A DNA stretch of 64,000 bases from Pantoea brenneri (GTDB taxonomy: Bacteria; Pseudomonadota; Gammaproteobacteria; Enterobacterales; Enterobacteriaceae): NCBI GenBank assembly GCA_002095305.1, contig MIEI01000020.1, forward strand, positions 1 through 64,000. Reading direction: 5' to 3'. The position numbers and the translations under genes were made by a program. This document shows, one piece after another, positions 1 through 10,041 of this stretch; positions within the stretch are counted from its first letter, which is position 1, and the number at the start of each line of letters is the position of its first letter. The notes below the pieces were generated by a model. The model saw only the letters and a program-made list of their open reading frames with translations, ran no database searches and was not told where the DNA came from.

Positions 1-5
1 GGCTG

Positions 6-100
6 GCGAACGAAACCCTCTCAGCCCCGTTCGCGCAGCGAACCCCAGCCCGTGGCCACCATGTGAACGAAACCCTCTCAGCCCCGTTCGCACAGCGAAC
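6..100. repeat. two direct copies of a 38-bp palindromic intergenic repeat
   Basis: Positions 6-43 and 63-100 are near-identical 38-mers (they differ at the second base and at one base in the 3' part). Each holds GCGAAC, a 17-base spacer rich in C, then GTTCGC, a 3-base loop and GCGAAC again, so two alternative hairpins can form. The pair lies just past the 3' end of putA. It looks like a REP/BIME-type intergenic element, but I do not recognise the family. Confidence 0.6.
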
Positions 101-110
101 ACGCAGCTCC

Positions 111-3100
111 TTACCCGATTGTCATCAGACTGGCATTCCCACCGGCTGCGGCGGTATTCACACTCAGCGAACGCTCAATCAGCAACCGTTCCAGCAGCAG
201 ATTGGTCTCACCGCGGGCGAAGCCCTGCACCGAAACAATCGCGCCTTCGCGTGCGGCAATTTGCTCACACAGGGTGCGCAGCTGATCGGCATCACCGTGA
301 TAAATCACCGCATCAAATTCTGCCGCTAACGGATCACGCGCCAGGGTAATACGCGCTTTCACCGCGTCTGGCAGGGAAGTCAGCAGGCGACGATGCAACT
401 CATCATCCTGCCACAGCGCCTTGCTGCCCACGCTGGTGACGGCGGCCAGTTGCACTAACGCATCCTGCTCGTTGTCGGCAAGACAGAGCACCTGATCACG
501 CGGCAACAGCGAGAACGTGTTGCGCTCGCCGGTCGGACCGGGCAGTAACCGTACTACGCCCGCCTGCGCCAGATCGGCATAGTGCTGGCACAACGCCGCC
601 AGTTCAGGCTTCTCTTTAGCCCAACCCGTCAGCGCCTGATGAGGTGCCAGCAACGCCTGACGCAGGGTGCTGTCGGCAGGGCGCTCGGCATCCTGACGAT
701 CAAACGTCAGTCGCAGCGCGCCGTCCGGACGATGCGCCAGCAGACGATAGAGATAGAGCGGTCCGCCGGCTTTCGGGCCGGTACCGGATAATCCTTCGCC
801 ACCAAACGGCTGCACGCCAACCACCGCGCCCACCATATTCCGGTTGACGTAGAGGTTGCCGACTCTGGCATTCGCCGTCACCTGAGCAATAGTCTCGTCG
901 ATGCGGGTATGTACACCCAGCGTCAGGCCATAACCCGAGGCGTTAATCTGTTCAATTAACTGCGGCAGATTATTGCGGGTGAAACGCACCACGTGCAGTA
1001 CCGGGCCGAACACCTCTTTATCCAGATCTTTAACCTGATCCAGTTCAATCAGGGTCGGCTTGATGAAGGTGCCGCTGCTCCACTCTTTGCTATCGTGTGG
1101 ATTCTCCTGCACCGCCTGATAGACCGTGAAGCCTTTATTGCGCATCGCCTGAATGTGACGCTCAATATTGGCTTTGGCTTCAGCATCGATCACCGGACCA
1201 ATATCGGTCGACAGGCGCTCCGGATTACCCATCCGGCATTCCGCCATCGCACCGCGCAACATCTTCAGGGTGTGGTCGGCAACATCTTCCTGAATGCACA
1301 GCAGACGCAGGGCAGAACAACGTTGACCGGCGCTGTCGAAGGCAGACGCGACGATATCAATCACCACCTGCTCAGTCAGCGCGGAGGAGTCGACGATCAT
1401 CGCATTCATTCCGCCGGTTTCAGCAATCAGCGGTGTCGGGCGACCCTGCGGATCGAGACGACCGGCCAGATTACGTTGCAGCAGCGTCGCAACCGGTTGA
1501 ACCGGTGAACATGACGCCGCGAACCCGATCGTCGCCGGTCAGCTGCGCGCCAACCGTTTCACCCAGACCCGGCAGCAGTTGCAGCACGCCAGCTGGCACG
1601 CCCGCATCCAGCAGAATCTGTACCGCCTGCGCCGCAATCAGCGGTGTCTGCTCCGCCGGTTTGGCCAGCACGCTGTTACCCGCAGCCAGCGCCGCAGCAA
1701 TCTGACCGGTAAAGATCGCCAGCGGGAAGTTCCACGGGCTGATACAGACCACCGGACCCAGTGGGCGATGGGTTTCGTTATCGAAATCATCCCGCACCAT
1801 ACCGGCATAGTAATAGAGGAAATCGACCGCTTCGCGCACTTCAGCGATGGCGTTGTTGTAGGTCTTACCGGCTTCACGCACCAGAATGCCAATCAGCTGC
1901 TGCATCTGGCCTTCCATGATCTGTGCCGCGCGTTCCAGAATTGCAGCACGCTCCTGAGGCGGAGTGGCGAACCAGATCGGGCCGCTGTTGACCGCCGCGT
2001 CCAGCGCCTGAGAGACTTCCTGCTCAGTCGCTTCGCGTACCTGTCCGACAATATCGTTCGGCGCAGCGGGGTTAACAATAGTGCGGCTTTCACCTTCACC
2101 CAGCTCACCTTCAATCATCGGCTGAGCCAGCCACGGCTGCGCGGCACTGCTCAGCAGGGCGCTGGACAGTGAGGCCAGACGGTGTTCATTGGCCATATCC
2201 AGACCGGCCGAGTTGACGCGGTTAGCCCCATACAAATCGCGCGGCAGAGGAATCTTCGGATGCGGCAGGCCAATCGCCCCTTCGCTGGCACCCAGCTTCT
2301 CCACCGCCGTCACCGGATCGGCGACCAGCTCATCAATCGGCAGTGAGGTATCGGCGATACGGTTAACGAAGGAGGTGTTGGCACCGTTTTCCAGCAGGCG
2401 ACGCACCAGATAAGCCAGCAGCGTTTCGTGCGTACCGACCGGCGCATAAATACGGCAGGGACGGTTAAGTTTGCCGTCCGCCACTTTGCCTACCACCTGC
2501 TCATACAGCGGTTCGCCCATGCCGTGCAGGCACTGGAACTCATACTGACCCGGATAGTAGTTGTTGCCAGCCAGCTGATAAATCGCCGCCAGCGTATGGG
2601 CATTGTGGGTGGCAAACTGCGGGTAGATCAGGTTCGGCACCGCCAGCAGTTTACGGGCGCAGGCCAGATAAGAGATGTCGGTGTAGACCTTGCGGGTATA
2701 GACCGAATAGCCCTCCAGCCCCTCCATCTGGGCGCGTTTGATTTCGCTGTCCCAGTAGGCACCTTTAACCAGACGGATCATCAGGCGACGGCGGCTCCGT
2801 TGTGCCAGGTCGATCAGCTCGTCAATCACGAACGGACAGCGCTTCATGTAGGCCTGGATGACAAAGCCGATGCCGTTCCAGCCTTCCAGTTCCGGCTCGA
2901 AACAGAGTTTTTCCAGCAGGTCGAGCGACAGCTCCAGCCGGTCAGCTTCTTCGGCATCAATGTTGATGCCGATGTCATAGGAGCGAGCCAGTAGCGTCAG
3001 CGATTTCAGAATAGGGTAGAGCTCCTCCATCACCCGCTCATACTGAGCGCGGCTGTAGCGCGGATGCAGCGCCGACAGCTTGATCGAAATGCCCGGGCCT

Positions 3101-4056
3101 TCATAAATGCCGCGGCCATTGGACGCTTTGCCAATGGCGTGAATCGCCTGCTGGTAGGAGACCAGATAGGCTTTGGCATCGCTGGCGGTCAGCGCCGCTT
3201 CACCCAGCATGTCGTAAGAGTAACGGAACCCTTTCTCTTCCAGCTTGCGGGCGTTAGCCAGCGCTTCAGCAATGGTTTCGCCGGTGACGAACTGCTCACC
3301 CATCAGACGCATCGCCATATCCACGCCTTTACGGATCAGCGGCTCGCCGCTCTTGCCAATAATGCGGTTCAGCGATCGCGACAGATTGGCTTCGTTATGG
3401 GTTGAGACCAGACGGCCGGTGAACAGCAGGCCCCAGGTGGCGGCGTTAACGAACAGCGACGGGCTGCGACCGAGATGCGACTGCCAGTTGCCGTTGCTGA
3501 TCTTATCGCGGATCAGCGCATCGCGGGTCGGCTTGTCAGGGATACGCAATAACGCTTCGGCGAGGCACATCAGCGCCACGCCTTCCTGCGAGGATAAAGA
3601 GAACTCCTGCAGCAGGCTTTGCACCATGCCAGCGCGTCCGGTTGCTCCTTTTTGGTGCCGCAGCTTGTCGGCCAGCTGGTAAGCCAGCTGATGGGTTTTC
3701 TCCGCCAGCGCCGCAGGCAGACGTGCCTGCTCCAGCAGCATCGGCACCGCGTCGGTCTCCGGGCGACGCCAGGCGGCGGTCACGGTCGAACGGTTCACCG
3801 ACTGCGGCAAAATCTGCTCTGCGAAGTCAAGGAACGGCTGATGCGTCTCGTCGGTCAGCGCCTCATCAGCCTCCACTGTCGCCAGGCTGGATAACGGGAT
3901 TTCAGGCAGCGAATCGCCCGACTCAAGCTGGCCGAGGTAGTTAAAGATCGCCTGTTTAATCAGCCAGTGTGGCGTGCGATCGATACGCTGCGCAGCCAGT
4001 TTGATGCGCTCACGTGTCGCGTCATCCAGTTTTACCCCCATGGTGGTTGTACCCAT
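111..4056 (-). pseudogene. putA: proline dehydrogenase / P5C dehydrogenase PutA, frameshifted
   Basis: PutA oxidises proline to glutamate (FAD proline dehydrogenase plus NAD P5C dehydrogenase) and represses put genes through an N-terminal ribbon-helix-helix. The N-terminus MGTTTMGVKLDDATRERIK is the PutA DNA-binding domain; the PRODH barrel fills about residues 260-610 and the aldehyde dehydrogenase domain follows, with catalytic Cys in DSAGQRCSAL. Reading is open from 4056 down to about 1493, then breaks inside the conserved MFTGSTEVATLLQ motif: the strand reads ACCGGTTGCG where ACCGAGGTTGCG is expected, a 2-nt loss near 1493-1494. The other frame continues to a normal PutA end (NASLMTIG) at 111. 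Restored length would be about 1315 residues, close to the E. coli 1320. As written, the product lacks most of the P5C dehydrogenase domain. A sequencing error is possible. Confidence 0.93.
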
Positions 4057-4110
4057 GACTCCAGTGCTCCTTATAGTGGTTCGATACGGCGTGGCTGCAC
4101 TATCACTTAA

Positions 4111-4128
4111 GTTGCAACTTTGTGCAAC
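4111..4128. promoter_or_regulatory. PutA operator sites near putA
   Basis: GTTGCA at 4111-4116 overlaps TGCAAC, and a further TGCAAC lies at 4123-4128. GTTGCA is the core recognised by the PutA ribbon-helix-helix domain in E. coli. The sites sit about 55-70 bp upstream of the putA start, where autorepression would act. Match seen by eye; binding is inferred. Confidence 0.6.
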
Positions 4129-4265
4129 CGTGTTAAATGTGAGCCAGTTAACACCCTTTTAACGCCGTCAATTGTTAATTTTTGCAATGCGGCACGGATA
4201 TTGCTGCAAGATCCTCGCCAACCTGACGGGCCTGGCAACGCGCGGTTTATGTGAGGTTGCGCCGG

Positions 4266-4297
4266 GTTGCAACCGACGTTATGTGAGCGAGTGCAAC
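4266..4297. promoter_or_regulatory. PutA operator sites on the putP side
   Basis: GTTGCAAC at 4266-4273 and TGCAAC at 4292-4297 repeat the PutA core motif within the 450-bp divergent putA/putP intergenic region. With the cluster at 4111-4128 they form two groups, as in the E. coli put control region. No other gene is seen in 4057-4504. Confidence 0.55.
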
Positions 4298-4504
4298 CTC
4301 TGAACACTTTTTCGCAATCGGTTAGTGAAATCGCTGTAACGCCTGTGTTAAATCCATTGTGCGCCGAACGCCTTTCCGGCAGGATACCGCGCCGCAGGGA
4401 AATGGCTAACGCCCTGACGAGGATAATCGGTCCGTTTTGCCCCGTTCCGGCAAGCAGGCAGCTGGCGATTTCTCTGGGATATCAAATAATAAGTGGAGAG
4501 ACAG

Positions 4505-5989
4505 ATGAGTCTAAGTACACCGATGCTGGTGACCTTTGTAGTTTATATTCTTGGGATGGTGCTGATTGGTTTTGTGGCATACCGCTCAACCAAAAACTTT
4601 GATGACTATATCCTCGGCGGCCGCAGTCTCGGCAGCGTGGTTACGGCGCTGTCTGCCGGTGCGTCAGACATGAGCGGCTGGCTGCTGATGGGATTACCCG
4701 GTGCCATTTTCATCTCCGGCATCTCCGAGAGCTGGATTGCCATCGGCCTGACGATTGGTGCCTGGCTGAACTGGAAAATTGTTGCCGGTCGCCTGCGGGT
4801 ACAGACTGAGCATCACAATAACGCGCTGACGCTGCCGGACTTTTTCACCAGCCGCTTTGAAGATCACAGTAAAATCCTGCGCATCATTTCTGCCATCGTG
4901 ATCCTGGTGTTCTTCACCATCTATTGTGCTTCTGGCGTGGTGGCTGGCGCACGTTTGTTCGAAAGCACCTTTGGGATGAGTTACCAGACGGCGCTGTGGG
5001 CGGGCGCAGCCGCGACCATCCTCTACACCCTGGTTGGCGGTTTCCTCGCGGTGAGCTGGACTGACACGGTGCAGGCCAGCCTGATGATTTTTGCGCTGAT
5101 TCTGACGCCGGTGTTTGTCATCATCGCGGTCGGCGGCTGGTCTGACTCCATGGCCGTGATTGAAGCGAAAAGCCTCGAAAACCTCGACATGCTGAAAGGT
5201 CTGAACTTTGTCGCGGTGATTTCACTGCTTGGCTGGGGACTGGGCTATTTTGGTCAGCCGCATATCCTGGCGCGCTTTATGGCGGCCGACTCCCACCGTT
5301 CAATCCGCACCGCACGCCGTATCGGTATGACCTGGATGATCCTCTGCCTGGCCGGTGCGGTCGGCGTGGGCTTCTTCGGTATCGCTTATTTCCAGAACAA
5401 CCCGACCCTGGCGGCGGGCGTCAATGACAACGCGGAGCGGGTGTTTATCGAACTGGCGCGTATCCTGTTTAACCCGTGGGTAGCCGGTATTCTGCTGTCA
5501 GCGATTCTGGCGGCGGTGATGTCGACCCTGAGCTGCCAACTGCTGGTCTGCTCCAGCGCCCTGACTGAAGATCTGTATAAAGGTTTGCTGCGAAAAAACG
5601 CCAGCCAGAAAGAGCTGGTGTGGGTCGGACGTCTGATGGTGCTGCTGGTGGCGTTAATCGCTATCGCGCTGGCGTCTAATCCGGAGAACCGGGTGCTGGG
5701 CCTGGTAAGCTACGCCTGGGCGGGCTTTGGGGCAGCGTTTGGTCCGGTGGTGCTGTTCGGGGTGTGCTGGAAGCGCATGAACCGCAACGGCGCGCTGGCG
5801 GGCATGATCATCGGCGCGTTAACCGTGCTGGTGTGGAAGCAATATGGCTGGCTCGGCCTGTATGAAATCATCCCGGGCTTCCTGTTCGCCAGTATCGCCA
5901 TTGTGGTGTTCAGCCTGATGGGACGTGAACCTTCAGCCGAAGCGCAGCAGCGTTTTGCCGCCGCGGAAGCGGAGTTCCAGACTAAATAA
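4505..5989 (+). CDS. putP: sodium/proline symporter PutP
   Basis: Inner-membrane Na+/proline symporter of the SSS family, which supplies proline to PutA. The 494-residue product aligns along its whole length with E. coli PutP (502): the N-terminal STPMLVTF, the STKNFDDYILGGRSLG stretch and the ALSAGASDMSGWLLMGLPGA sodium/proline-binding segment are all present, and about 13 membrane spans are evident. I chose ATG 4505 rather than an in-frame ATG 12 bases upstream because it gives the family N-terminus MSLSTP and sits after a GGAG ribosome-binding site. It is divergent from putA, with PutA operators between, and is followed by a strong terminator, so it is probably monocistronic. Confidence 0.97.
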   Translation: MSLSTPMLVTFVVYILGMVLIGFVAYRSTKNFDDYILGGRSLGSVVTALSAGASDMSGWLLMGLPGAIFISGISESWIAIGLTIGAWLNWKIVAGRLRVQTEHHNNALTLPDFFTSRFEDHSKILRIISAIVILVFFTIYCASGVVAGARLFESTFGMSYQTALWAGAAATILYTLVGGFLAVSWTDTVQASLMIFALILTPVFVIIAVGGWSDSMAVIEAKSLENLDMLKGLNFVAVISLLGWGLGYFGQPHILARFMAADSHRSIRTARRIGMTWMILCLAGAVGVGFFGIAYFQNNPTLAAGVNDNAERVFIELARILFNPWVAGILLSAILAAVMSTLSCQLLVCSSALTEDLYKGLLRKNASQKELVWVGRLMVLLVALIAIALASNPENRVLGLVSYAWAGFGAAFGPVVLFGVCWKRMNRNGALAGMIIGALTVLVWKQYGWLGLYEIIPGFLFASIAIVVFSLMGREPSAEAQQRFAAAEAEFQTK

Positions 5990-6003
5990 CGCGCGCAGAG
6001 CGT

Positions 6004-6041
6004 AAAAAAGCCCGCCGGTTAATCGTGGCGGGCTTTTTTTT
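6004..6041 (+). terminator. rho-independent terminator of putP
   Basis: An AAAAAAGCCCGCC / GGCGGGCTTTTTT stem with a 9-10 base loop and an 8-T run lies 15 bases after the putP stop. The A-run on the left makes it potentially bidirectional. Confidence 0.9.
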
Positions 6042-6104
6042 GTTACAAAGATAAACCACTCAAATGCGAAATTATCTCATCCGGCAACTTGTTTTTTTCG
6101 TGGC

Positions 6105-6123
6105 GATAATGATAATCGGTATC
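6105..6123 (+). promoter_or_regulatory. Fur box upstream of efeU
   Basis: The 19-mer GATAATGATAATCGGTATC matches the Fur consensus GATAATGATAATCATTATC at 17 of 19 positions. It is 60 bp upstream of efeU, so iron-loaded Fur should repress efeUOB. CpxR control known in E. coli was not assessed. Confidence 0.85.
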
Positions 6124-6182
6124 GTTTACATTTTACCTGATTTTACTTTTATTGACGCTGCTTAACATTCAAGAGGTTGGCG

Positions 6183-7010
6183 ATGTTTGTTCCGTTTCTC
6201 ATCATGCTGCGCGAAGGCTTAGAAGCCGCACTGATTGTCAGCCTGATAGCCAGCTACCTGAAGCGCACCCAGCGCACCCAATGGTTTCCTGCCATGTGGG
6301 CTGGGGTAGTAATCGCTGCGGCGCTCTGCCTCGGGCTCGGGCTGTTCATCAACGCCACCACCGGCGAGTTTCCGCAGAAACAGCAGGAACTGTTTGAAGG
6401 GCTGGTTGCGCTGGTCGCGGTGGTTATCCTCACCTCGATGGTGTTCTGGATGCGCAAAGTGGCGCGCAATATCAAAGTGGAGCTGGAGCAGGCGGTGGAC
6501 CAGGCGCTGCAACGCTCAGGGCGCGGCGGACTGGCACTGGTGCTGATGGTGTTTCTGGCAGTGGCGCGCGAAGGGCTGGAGTCGGTGTTCTTCCTGCTGG
6601 CGGCCTTTACCCAGGATGTTGGCTACGCGCCGCCGATTGGTGCGGTGCTGGGGCTGGCGACCGCGGTGGTACTGGGCATGCTGCTTTACTGGGGCGGTAT
6701 TCGCCTTAACATGGCCCATTTTTTCCGCTGGACCAGCATCTTTATCCTGTTTGTCGCGGCGGGGCTGGCGGCCGGGGCGATTCGGGCTTTCCATGAAGCA
6801 GGACTATGGAATCGCTTTCAGGATGTGGCGTTTGATCTCAGCAACACCTTATCGACCCATTCGCTGTTCGGTACGCTGCTGGAAGGGGTACTTGGCTATC
6901 AGGAAGCCCCCAGCGTCAGCGAAGTGGTGGTCTGGGGCCTCTATCTGATCCCCGCTCTGATTCTGTTTTTTATGCCCGCGCGTCCTGCCGCGTCGGCCAC
7001 TGTGCGCTAA
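6183..7010 (+). CDS. efeU: ferrous iron permease EfeU (FTR1 family)
   Basis: Inner-membrane iron permease of the EfeUOB system, which takes up Fe2+ at acid pH. The 275-residue product has seven likely membrane spans and the two FTR1 signature motifs REGLEAALI (about residue 10) and REGLESVFF (about residue 128), each an RExxE iron-binding site. ATG 6183 follows AAGAGG by 6 bases and gives the family start [12 protein letters not shown]; a TTG two codons upstream is less likely. It is first in an operon with efeO and efeB. The frame is intact here, unlike in E. coli K-12 where efeU is frameshifted. Confidence 0.96.
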   Translation: MFVPFLIMLREGLEAALIVSLIASYLKRTQRTQWFPAMWAGVVIAAALCLGLGLFINATTGEFPQKQQELFEGLVALVAVVILTSMVFWMRKVARNIKVELEQAVDQALQRSGRGGLALVLMVFLAVAREGLESVFFLLAAFTQDVGYAPPIGAVLGLATAVVLGMLLYWGGIRLNMAHFFRWTSIFILFVAAGLAAGAIRAFHEAGLWNRFQDVAFDLSNTLSTHSLFGTLLEGVLGYQEAPSVSEVVVWGLYLIPALILFFMPARPAASATVR

Positions 7011-7062
7011 GCCATTTATCGGGCGTGCCTGCCGCGCTCAACAACGTGATAGGGAAATAAAC

Positions 7063-8178
7063 ATGACAATGCGTTTCCGCCGCAAGGCACTGCTGGTTCC
7101 TTTGCTGGCGATCTCCGCCTCCGCTGCCGCCGCGGTGCCTCAGGTGACCGTCAGCGTTAACGACAAGCAGTGTGAACCGATGACCTTAACCGTTAAGGCC
7201 GGTAAAACTCAGTTCCTGATCAAGAACAACAGTCAGAAAGCGCTGGAGTGGGAGATCCTGAAAGGGGTGATGGTGGTTGAAGAGCGCGAGAACATCGCAC
7301 CCGGATTCAGCCAGAAGCTGACCGCCAATCTGCAGCCAGGCGAATATGAGATGACCTGTGGCCTGCTGAGTAATCCGAAAGGCAAGCTGGTGGTTGAGGC
7401 CGGTGACGCCGCAGCGAAAAGCGCGCCGTCCGAGCGGATGCAGCTGGTCGGCCCGATCAGCGCCTACAAAGCCTATGTCACTGAGCAGGTGAATCAGCTG
7501 GTGAATGGAACTCAGGCCTTTACCGATGCGGTTAAAGCTGGCGATGTTGAAAAAGCCAAAGCGCTGTTTGCCCCGACGCGTCAGTATTATGAGCGTATTG
7601 AGCCGATTGCTGAGCTGTTCTCCGATCTCGACGGCAGCATTGACGCCCGCGAAGATGATTATGAGAAGAAAGCGGAAGATCCAAAATTCACCGGTTTCCA
7701 CCGGCTGGAAAAAGCGCTGTTTGCCGATCACAGCACCGAAGGGATGGCGGGTTACGCGGATCAGCTGAACAAAGACGTTAAAGATTTACAGACCCGCATC
7801 AGCGAACTGGCTTTCCCGCCAGCCAAAGTGGTCGGTGGTGCGGCTGGGCTGATTGAAGAGGTCGCCTCCAGCAAAATTTCAGGTGAAGAAGATCGCTACA
7901 GCCGTACCGACCTGTGGGACTTCCAGGCCAACGTTGATGGTGCCCAGAAAATTGTTGAACTGCTGCGGCCGATGGTCAGTCAGGCTAACCCGCAGTTACT
8001 GGCAAAAATCGACGGCAACTTTAAGAAAGTGGATGCGATCCTGAGCAAATATCGCACCAAAACCGGTTTCGAATCGTATGAGAAACTGACCAGCGCCGAT
8101 CGTAATGCGCTGAAAGGACCGATTACCGCCCTGGCGGAAGATCTTTCATTACTGCGTGGCACCCTGGGTCTGGATTAA
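7063..8178 (+). CDS. efeO: periplasmic iron-binding protein EfeO (cupredoxin + M75)
   Basis: Periplasmic partner of EfeU, thought to bind iron or copper and feed the permease. The 371-residue product has a Sec signal peptide (basic MTMRFRRK, hydrophobic core, cleavage near AAAA-VP at about residue 24), a cupredoxin-like domain to about residue 120 (ECEMT-type loop seen as EYEMTCG) and an imelysin/M75 domain with the HxxE motif in [10 protein letters not shown] near residue 213. E. coli EfeO has 375 residues. Start ATG 7063 follows an AGGGA site. It lies 52 bp after efeU and 2 bp before efeB. Confidence 0.95.
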   Translation: MTMRFRRKALLVPLLAISASAAAAVPQVTVSVNDKQCEPMTLTVKAGKTQFLIKNNSQKALEWEILKGVMVVEERENIAPGFSQKLTANLQPGEYEMTCGLLSNPKGKLVVEAGDAAAKSAPSERMQLVGPISAYKAYVTEQVNQLVNGTQAFTDAVKAGDVEKAKALFAPTRQYYERIEPIAELFSDLDGSIDAREDDYEKKAEDPKFTGFHRLEKALFADHSTEGMAGYADQLNKDVKDLQTRISELAFPPAKVVGGAAGLIEEVASSKISGEEDRYSRTDLWDFQANVDGAQKIVELLRPMVSQANPQLLAKIDGNFKKVDAILSKYRTKTGFESYEKLTSADRNALKGPITALAEDLSLLRGTLGLD

Positions 8179-8180
8179 TC

Positions 8181-9458
8181 ATGAGTCGTCAGGAAGATGA
8201 CGCGCAGCCCGCGCGTCGTCGTTTATTAAAAGGTCTGGGCCTGCTGGGTGGGGCGGCCGCACTGGGTGGCGGTTGTCCGTTTCATGCGGCGGCCGCCGAC
8301 AGCTTTTCACCGGGCACGGTAACGCCGCAGGCGCGGCAACAGGCGCAGCCATTTTATGGTCCGCATCAGGCGGGCATCGTGACGCCACAGCAGGCATCAA
8401 TGATGCTGGTGGCGTTTGATCTGCTGAGCAGTGACAAAGCAGAGCTGGAGCGGCTGTTTCGTCTGCTGACCCAGCGCATCGCTTTTCTGACCGCTGGCGG
8501 TCCTGCGCCGCAGGTGACCAATCCGCGTCTGCCGCCGATGGACTCCGGCATTCTGGGTGCCACTATCGCCCCGGATAACCTGACAATTACCGTGTCAGTG
8601 GGGGATTCGCTGTTCGATGAACGTTTTGGTCTGGCACCGCATAAGCCGAAAAAACTGCAGCGGATGACCCGTTTTCCCAACGATTCACTGGATGCTGCCG
8701 AGTGCCATGGTGACCTGCTGTTGCAGCTGTGCGCCAACACCCAGGATACGGTGATTCATGCCCTGCGTGACATCATCAAGCATACGCCCGATCTGCTGGG
8801 CGTACGCTGGCGGCGAGAAGGGTTTATTTCCGATCACGCGGCGCGCAGTCAGGGGGCGGAGACGCCGATCAACCTGCTGGGATTCAAAGATGGCACCGCC
8901 AATCCGGATACTCACGATCGTGCCCTGATGAATCAGCTGTTATGGGTGACGGACGATCAGGATGAACCGGTCTGGGCACGTAACGGCAGCTATCAGGCGG
9001 TGCGCCTGATCCGTTTTCACGTTGAGATGTGGGACCGCACGCCGCTGGGCGAGCAGCAAACCATTTTTGGCCGCGATAAGCTGAGCGGGGCGCCGCTGGG
9101 GATGCAGCATGAACGCGACATTCCGGATTACCACAACGATCCGGATGGTGAGTTGATTGCGCTGGATTCGCATATTCGTCTCGCCAACCCGCGAACCCCG
9201 GAAACCGCCAGCAGCCTGATGCTGCGTCGCGGCTACAGCTATTCGGCAGGGATTTCCGCTTCAGGGCAGCTGGAGATGGGGCTGCTGTTTGTCTGTTATC
9301 AGCACGATCTGGAAAAGGGCTTTCTTACCGTCCAGCAGCGTCTGAATGGCGAAGCGCTGGAAGAATATATCCGGCCGTTTGGCGGTGGATACTTTTTTGT
9401 TCTGCCCGGCGTCGCCGATGCCAGCCATTATTTAGCCCAGCCGTTACTTGAAGCCTGA
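8181..9458 (+). CDS. efeB: Tat-exported DyP-type haem peroxidase EfeB
   Basis: Periplasmic haem peroxidase of the dye-decolourising family; the third EfeUOB component, proposed to oxidise ferrous iron or release iron from haem. The 425-residue product begins with a twin-arginine signal ([14 protein letters not shown]) and has the DyP signature [10 protein letters not shown], with catalytic Asp, near residue 236, and the likely proximal His in [13 protein letters not shown] near residue 329. Only two bases separate it from efeO, so the two are cotranscribed. A terminator follows 17 bases after the stop. Confidence 0.95.
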   Translation: MSRQEDDAQPARRRLLKGLGLLGGAAALGGGCPFHAAAADSFSPGTVTPQARQQAQPFYGPHQAGIVTPQQASMMLVAFDLLSSDKAELERLFRLLTQRIAFLTAGGPAPQVTNPRLPPMDSGILGATIAPDNLTITVSVGDSLFDERFGLAPHKPKKLQRMTRFPNDSLDAAECHGDLLLQLCANTQDTVIHALRDIIKHTPDLLGVRWRREGFISDHAARSQGAETPINLLGFKDGTANPDTHDRALMNQLLWVTDDQDEPVWARNGSYQAVRLIRFHVEMWDRTPLGEQQTIFGRDKLSGAPLGMQHERDIPDYHNDPDGELIALDSHIRLANPRTPETASSLMLRRGYSYSAGISASGQLEMGLLFVCYQHDLEKGFLTVQQRLNGEALEEYIRPFGGGYFFVLPGVADASHYLAQPLLEA

Positions 9459-9475
9459 TTAAATTTCATCCATCC

Positions 9476-9508
9476 TGCTCTGCCTGGCCACCGGCGGAGC
9501 ATTTTTTT
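9476..9508 (+). terminator. terminator of efeUOB
   Basis: TGCTC(TGCC) pairs with (GGCG)GAGCA around a short loop and is followed by seven T residues, ending the efe operon. Confidence 0.75.
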
Positions 9509-9760
9509 GTCTGATAACCCGCCCAGACGCTTTTTTTGCTCAGTTTTAGCTGAAATTTTAACGCGATTTTGAGTGTGACAAAATAAAATAAAGCATTGAA
9601 AATAAAAGAATATGCTGTATTTGACTGCTAAAGTGTTAACACCCGATTCGCAATTACTTTGCCATGAAGTAAAATTACTGTTGCAAAGCGCCAATAAAAT
9701 GGTGCACTTTATTCAGTAAGCGTAATCAGACGTGTTGATGTATCACACTGGAGTTCGCGC

Positions 9761-9964
9761 ATGGGTCGATTCTTTTATGGAAAGTCTGTATCAGTAATTA
9801 GATTGCGCTTAACCGCGAGGGCTATTCTGCCTCGTAACATCCTCCTCTCTCCAACGTTCTCTCTTGTCATTTCGCATCCTTTTTTTACCGGTATACAGCA
9901 ACGCTGTACTGCTGCTGCATGCCTGAATTCATGGCCTGTCACGGCTCTAAAGGAAGCCAACTGA
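9761..9964 (+). CDS. possible 67-residue upstream ORF in the phoH leader
   Basis: An ATG at 9761 is preceded by GGAG with 7-base spacing and opens a 67-residue basic reading frame (begins MGRFFYGKSVSVIRLRLTAR). It ends 77 bases before phoH and is in a different frame from it. I recognise no domain. From memory, E. coli PhoH is sometimes annotated with a roughly 90-residue longer N-terminus, which would cover about this distance, so the region may be a conserved leader rather than an independent gene. The DNA at 9829-9892 is rich in C and T and poor in G, as in Rho-loading sites. The rest of the 9509-10041 gap is AT-rich promoter DNA with no other gene seen. Confidence 0.3.
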   Translation: MGRFFYGKSVSVIRLRLTARAILPRNILLSPTFSLVISHPFFTGIQQRCTAAACLNSWPVTALKEAN

Positions 9965-10041
9965 AACCTCTAAAGCGTTCACGTAATCGCAACGGGCTAC
10001 TGGCCTGACGCGGGAAATGAAACCAACTGTAAGGTGCCACT

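Noticed and set aside
993-1508. 171-codon plus-strand frame opposite putA, and similar long antisense frames over argS, flhA and aspS
   Set aside because: These are shadows of strongly coding minus- or plus-strand genes, with no ribosome sites or recognisable domains.
9733-9750. Possible CRP site (TGTTGATGTATCACAC) before the phoH leader
   Set aside because: Spacing between half-sites is 5, not 6, and the left half is poor.
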